DNA from: Gemmatimonadota bacterium
GTDB taxonomy: Bacteria; Latescibacterota; UBA2968; UBA8231
Reading direction: 5' to 3'
DNA: 64,000 nucleotides
Assembly: GCA_018660835.1 (NCBI GenBank)
Contig: JABJJN010000056.1
Span: forward strand, 124,001 to 188,000
Part shown: in pieces, positions 60,745-64,000 of the stretch
How the letters are laid out: each line of letters opens with the position of its first letter
Numbering within the stretch: the stretch's first letter is position 1
Notes under the pieces: model-generated
Seen by the model: only the letters and a program-made list of their open reading frames with translations
Told to the model about the DNA's origin: nothing
Database searches by the model: none
Translations under genes and position numbers: made by a program

Positions 60745-62733
60745 CTATTGCACCTCGTTGAGTTGCGTGCGTACCAGATGTGCGGCCTCATTGATGGCAT
60801 CAAAGAAGTTGCGAACCTCGACACAATCCCCCGCCATGAGCACATCGCATTCCAGGTTGGATTCTTCAATATGCCGGGCAAGTTCCTGACGCGGGGTGTA
60901 GCCATGGCTGACAATCAGATGGTCCATCTCGTGGATCTCCGGCGCCCCGTCACCGTCCACGAGGGTCACCGTCTTGTCATCCACACGTTTGAGTTGCCGG
61001 TCGGCGACGACGCGCACACCGGCATCGCGGGTTCCTTTGATGAGTAAGGCCAGATTGGTGCCGTGTTCTTCCAGATTGGCGACATCTTCGTCGGCTCGCC
61101 GCGAAACCATGGTGACCTGGCGTCCCTGTTCAGCGGCGTGCCACGCCATTTCATAACCCACGAGTCCTGCTCCCAACACCATGACACGCTCGCCGATGTC
61201 GAGATCGTTCCAGTCGACGAGGGCATCGATAGCCGTCAGGACACGGTCACCGTCTATGCCCGGCACCTCGGGAAGTACCGCTTCTGATCCCGTCGCCAGG
61301 ATCACCGTATCGGGCCGTTCAGCCTCGAGCACACTCAGGGAGACATCGACACCAAGTCGAATGTCCAGTGCTGCCTTCTCCGCTTCGATCCGGTAGTATG
61401 TCAGCAGTCGTTTGATATCCCACTTGAAGCTGGGAATCGATGCCGAGATCATCTCACCGCCAATGACGTCTCGTCTTTCGAAGACGACCACCTCGTGCCC
61501 CATTTGCCGGGCCCGCAAGGCCGCCTCGAGACCGGCAGGCCCCGCACCGATGACGACAACCTTCCTTGGAGCAGATGTGCGTTCGAAAGAGACTGTCTGC
61601 TCCCTCCCGACCACGGGATTGGTCGTACACTGAATCCCGCCGCGATCCATCACGACGAAGGAATGACAGAAATTGCAGCGGATGCAGGGGACGATATTCT
61701 CACCCAACCGCGCCTTGCGCGCCCAGTGCCCATCTGCGATCAAGGGACGCCCCAAAGCGACCATGTCCGCCTGACCCTGGGCAATGATCTGCTCTGCATC
61801 CTTCGGGTCCGTGATGCCTCCCGTGGCGATCACCGGGATGCGCGCACCATTCGCCTTCACCTCGGAGGCCAGATCGACGAGGGTATTCGGTTTGACATAC
61901 ATGGGCGGCACAGAAGGATGTGTGCATTCCACGAAACCTTTCACCCGCATCAGCGTCGATGACGTCGTCGCCACATGTAGGTAGGCAACGCCTTGTGCCT
62001 CCATGAATTCAGCGACGCGCAAATGGAGATTGTCAGGCTCCCCTTCGTCATAGCGATCGTTGACACCGCCGTGCAAATGCTCGTGAGCGCTGAACTTGAG
62101 ACCGATTGGAAAATCATCACCACAGAGCTGTCGAATCCCGCGCACAACGTCAGCACCAAACTTCATGCGCCGTTCAAAATCGCCACCATAGGCGTCATCG
62201 CGACGGTTGGTGTGCGGAGAAATGAATTGGCCCGCCAGATAGGAGTGAGCACAGTGATATTCGACACCGTCGAATCCCGCCTTCTGTGCACGCTGCGCGC
62301 CAAGCACGAAACACTCGACCAAACGCTCAATGTCTTCGACGCTCATCTCACGTGGCACTTGCTCATAGAGTTCGCTGTCCACGGCAGACGGCGCGAAGGG
62401 CTCGACATAGGATTTCCCGCCCAGGGCAGCGATTTGCAGAAAGATGGGCGTGCCCACCTCGTGGACAGCATCGGCCATACGAGAGAGGCCGGGAATAAAT
62501 CGATCGTCCCAGACGGAGGTCGTGATGACACGTTTCTCCGGCCACACCGAGGTGAACTCGGTGATCAGCAGACCCGTTTCGCCATGGGCACGATCCAGCA
62601 GAAAGTCGATGTAGCGCTCGGTCACCTCCCCATTCGGCCCGTGTAAGCCGACATCGACGGGGGCCAGAACGACGCGATTCTTCACCTCGATAGAACCAAC
62701 GTGGATGGGAGAAAACAGGTGTGAAGTCGTCAT
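60745..62733 (-). CDS. FadH-like NADH:flavin oxidoreductase (OYE barrel + FeS + NAD domain)
   Basis: A 662-residue enzyme with the architecture of 2,4-dienoyl-CoA reductase / trimethylamine dehydrogenase. The N-terminal OYE barrel (K-N-R-V-V-L-A-P-V-D) has E-Y-H160-C-A-H163-S-Y-L-A-G-Q-F-I-S-P-H-T-N. A [4Fe-4S] site C350-x2-C353-x2-C356-x12-C369 follows. The C-terminal FAD/NAD domain has G-A-G-P-A-G-L-E-A-A and G-A-G-L-V-G-Y-E-M. It transfers electrons from NADH to an enoyl or enone substrate. Its start overlaps the redoxin gene stop in an ATGA and the sulfatase starts right after its stop. Confidence 0.92.
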   Translation of the reverse strand: MTTSHLFSPIHVGSIEVKNRVVLAPVDVGLHGPNGEVTERYIDFLLDRAHGETGLLITEFTSVWPEKRVITTSVWDDRFIPGLSRMADAVHEVGTPIFLQIAALGGKSYVEPFAPSAVDSELYEQVPREMSVEDIERLVECFVLGAQRAQKAGFDGVEYHCAHSYLAGQFISPHTNRRDDAYGGDFERRMKFGADVVRGIRQLCGDDFPIGLKFSAHEHLHGGVNDRYDEGEPDNLHLRVAEFMEAQGVAYLHVATTSSTLMRVKGFVECTHPSVPPMYVKPNTLVDLASEVKANGARIPVIATGGITDPKDAEQIIAQGQADMVALGRPLIADGHWARKARLGENIVPCIRCNFCHSFVVMDRGGIQCTTNPVVGREQTVSFERTSAPRKVVVIGAGPAGLEAALRARQMGHEVVVFERRDVIGGEMISASIPSFKWDIKRLLTYYRIEAEKAALDIRLGVDVSLSVLEAERPDTVILATGSEAVLPEVPGIDGDRVLTAIDALVDWNDLDIGERVMVLGAGLVGYEMAWHAAEQGRQVTMVSRRADEDVANLEEHGTNLALLIKGTRDAGVRVVADRQLKRVDDKTVTLVDGDGAPEIHEMDHLIVSHGYTPRQELARHIEESNLECDVLMAGDCVEVRNFFDAINEAAHLVRTQLNEVQ

Positions 62734-63605
62734 CGTCCCTCTGCGTTGAGATCGTTAAGGGCAGCCAGAATCGAGGCGCCGCTGACCCGATCGTGAACCC
62801 GGTCCAGCCATCGCGCCCTGATCACACCATCAGGTCCAATGAGGTAGGTACTGGTCACACTGTAGTGGGATACGACATTGAGCTCATCGTCGTTGCCCAG
62901 GGGAAAACCGAGATGGCGCCGGCGTGCGAACTTCTCGGTCCCTTCCACGGATCCCTCACAGTGCAGGGCCAACATCTCGGCGCCTGCGGCGCGGAAGTCA
63001 TCAACATAGTCTCGCAGCTGCACGAGCTGCCGGCTACACGGTCCTCACCAATGGGCTCTTGAGAACACGAGAATGAGCGCTCTTTGATCGCGCACATAAC
63101 CGGAAAGGCTGTGCTCGACGCCATCTGTGTCGGCAATGTGAAAATCGGGCGCCTTCTGGCCCACCTGCGGCAACAGATCCACGGCTTTGTCGCTGATGCC
63201 AGCCGTGTCAGCCGGTGCAGACGCCGCAAGAAAGGCACCAACAGCCTGGAGTCTCGAAGCATTGTCAGGCACCATTCGACCATAGGCGAAGGCAGCGGTG
63301 AGATCTCTGAATTCCCTCGACAGGGGTTCATGGTCCTCGGCAGGGAAGTCCACCAACCCCTCTTGCCATTGTGCCTTCGTGAAAGACGCTGGTTGGTGGC
63401 ACGACAGGCAGCTGGATTGAAAAATGAATCTGCCCGTGATCTGTTGCCATGTCCTGCCCAGTTCCTCATCCACTTGCCACGCCGCGGCGCCGACGAAGGT
63501 CCGCTCGATTTCGGCGGGTGTTCGTGACTGGGCCGGCGTGACACTGATGGCAACCATCAGCAAGACCTGCGGCAGGCCAATGCGACGAAGATTTGATGTG
63601 CTCAT
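62730..63605 (-). CDS. exported selenocysteine-containing redoxin with CxxCH motif (selenoprotein)
   Basis: I read one 291-residue protein with UGA (63045-63047) translated as Sec187. Before it: signal peptide (about 1-27, ending T-P-A-Q-S), a c-type haem motif C66-L-S-C69-H70, then the redoxin start V-G-Q-K-A-P-D-F-H-I-A-D and A-L-I-L-V-F-S-R-A-H-W. After it, in the same frame: G-P-C190-S-R-Q-L-V-Q-L-R-D-Y-V, then A-G-A-E-M-L-A-L-H and V-T-S-T-Y-L-I-G-P-D-G-V-I-R. Known AhpC/TSA-like redoxins have Cys where the UGA sits (W-C-x-x-C-x-x-Q-L). A SECIS-like hairpin follows. The ATG at 63605 is chosen for the signal peptide; no clear ribosome site. If UGA stops, the product is a 186-residue fragment. 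Stop overlaps the oxidoreductase start. Confidence 0.82.
63014..63030 (-). promoter_or_regulatory. bacterial SECIS-like hairpin after the UGA codon
   Basis: On the minus strand GCAGCU / AGCUGC form a perfect six-pair stem with the five-base loop CGUGC. Twenty bases separate the UGA from the loop, and the loop has G in its second position. Both fit the known bacterial SECIS rules (loop 16-37 bases after UGA with a G in its first two positions). A weak lower stem GUGUAG/CUAUGU and an internal loop are possible. A SelB-bound element is inferred. Confidence 0.6.
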
Positions 63606-63693
63606 GCGGAAGGGATCTCTGACTTGATTGTGACCGTGTGGCAAAGTGCAAGCGCAATAATAGTCAATCGGACCTTGGCCACCGAAACACGAA

Positions 63694-63727
63694 GAGCTCC
63701 GGCACCCCCCAAGGGGTACCGGAGCTC
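63694..63727 (-). terminator. hairpin between the right-edge gene and the selenoprotein gene
   Basis: GAGCTCCGG (63694-63702) pairs with CCGGAGCTC (63719-63727), and ACCCC/GGGGT continues the stem after one mismatch to a four-base loop. On the minus strand it follows the stop of the acidic-protein gene by 30 bases and is trailed by TTCGTGTTT. It likely terminates that gene before the selenoprotein operon promoter. Confidence 0.65.
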
Positions 63728-63757
63728 GATCAGTCAGAGACTTCCCGCTACGTGAAC

Positions 63758-64000
63758 TTACTCCCCGTCGCCGACGGCCTCTTCGTCAACGACGACGCGC
63801 AATTCGATCCTCTTCTCTATCGCCGCACCAGCTTCGCTACCTGTCTCATCATCACCACCGACATGCACATGCACTGATTCGGTGTCGATGCCATTGTCGG
63901 CAAGCTGCTGCTGCACACGTGCCTTGATCTGATCTGCCGTGAGTCCGTCGAGATCGCCCAGGTCGAGTCGGGGCATCGATCCATGCATCTCGTGGATGAG
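63758..64000 (-). CDS. acidic protein of unknown function, C-terminal part (partial)
   Basis: The reading frame is open to the window edge (preceding codons L-I-H-E) and stops at TAA 63758-63760, so only about 80 C-terminal residues are seen. They are acidic (many D/E, V-V-V-D-E-E-A-V-G-D-G-E at the end) with H-V-H-V-G-G-D-D-E in the middle. No family is recognisable from this fragment. It is followed by a hairpin terminator, so it is transcribed separately from the selenoprotein operon. Confidence 0.6.
   Translation of the reverse strand, partial: LIHEMHGSMPRLDLGDLDGLTADQIKARVQQQLADNGIDTESVHVHVGGDDETGSEAGAAIEKRIELRVVVDEEAVGDGE

Noticed and set aside
62730-63023. Separate 97-residue peroxiredoxin-like gene starting at 63023
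   Set aside because: The frame is the same as the upstream 63045-63605 reading frame with only a TGA between, and the segment begins in the middle of a redoxin fold without its active site. Read as the C-terminal half of the selenoprotein.
63024-63047. Frameshift between the two redoxin halves
   Set aside because: 63045 and 62730 differ by a multiple of three, so no shift is needed; a single in-frame UGA explains the break.

Overview
The window looks like a chromosome segment from an uncultured-type, moderately GC-rich, Gram-negative bacterium of the FCB / Latescibacterota-Poribacteria kind. This is inferred from three things. Exported proteins carry a C-terminal FlgD-like domain with a YPNPF-type motif (M28 and MXAN_6640-type peptidases). 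Phytanoyl-CoA dioxygenase (PhyH), Gfo/Idh/MocA, sulfatase and sugar-isomerase genes are very abundant. topA ends in a lysine-rich tail. I see no rRNA, tRNA, CRISPR array, phage or insertion sequence. The left and right edges cut a SufT-like gene and an acidic protein gene.

Layout. 1-633 (+): end of a MIP18/SufT gene and an Rrf2 regulator (Fe-S homeostasis). 640-6699 (-): five tightly packed genes, from a methyltransferase through a secreted GH-like protein, an aminotransferase and nadE to a LigC-like dehydrogenase. 7006-12731 (-): complete 2-oxoglutarate dehydrogenase operon sucA-sucB-lpdA with a terminator hairpin. 13030-18958 (+): purL, a Gfo/Idh/MocA dehydrogenase and an aldo/keto reductase, closed by a strong terminator. 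19057-21115 (-): SGNH hydrolase and M20 peptidase. 21168-23452 (+): glutaminyl-peptide cyclotransferase-like lipoprotein and sulfatase. 23494-31918: enolase-superfamily enzyme, CstA, DUF4159 protein, two exported metallopeptidases and two small membrane coiled-coil proteins. 32087-35518 (+): a large MrfA-type helicase fused to a DEDD exonuclease domain. 35553-39088 (-): Opp/Dpp-type ABC transporter without ATPases. 39183-42558: PhyH, beta-propeller glycosidase-like protein, aldo/keto reductase, and a small secreted Cys/His protein. 42881-51349 (+): topA, then a sugar isomerase, a PcRGLX-like protein and a GH92 mannosidase. 51351-57570: five PhyH genes, rsmE and a DUF1961 protein. 57636-63605 (-): exported redoxin, OYE/FadH-like oxidoreductase, sulfatase, sugar isomerase and NAD-dependent epimerase.

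How the parts work together. Housekeeping genes (TCA cycle, purine and NAD synthesis, topoisomerase, rRNA methylation, DNA repair) alternate with accessory catabolic modules. The accessory genes point to turnover of sulfated, mannose- or uronate-rich glycans, peptides and small oxygenase substrates: sulfatases, GH92, PcRGLX-like, DUF1961, TIM-barrel isomerases, NAD(P) oxidoreductases, CstA and an Opp transporter.

Most striking finding. The exported redoxin gene at 62730-63605 is interrupted by one in-frame TGA (63045-63047). The TGA sits exactly where the first redox cysteine of the motif should be (W-TGA-G-P-C), and a SECIS-like hairpin follows at the expected distance. I read it as a selenocysteine-containing redoxin carrying an N-terminal CxxCH haem-binding segment. 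Second is the single-chain fusion of a MrfA-like helicase with a DEDD exonuclease, functions encoded by two genes (mrfA, mrfB) in Bacillus.
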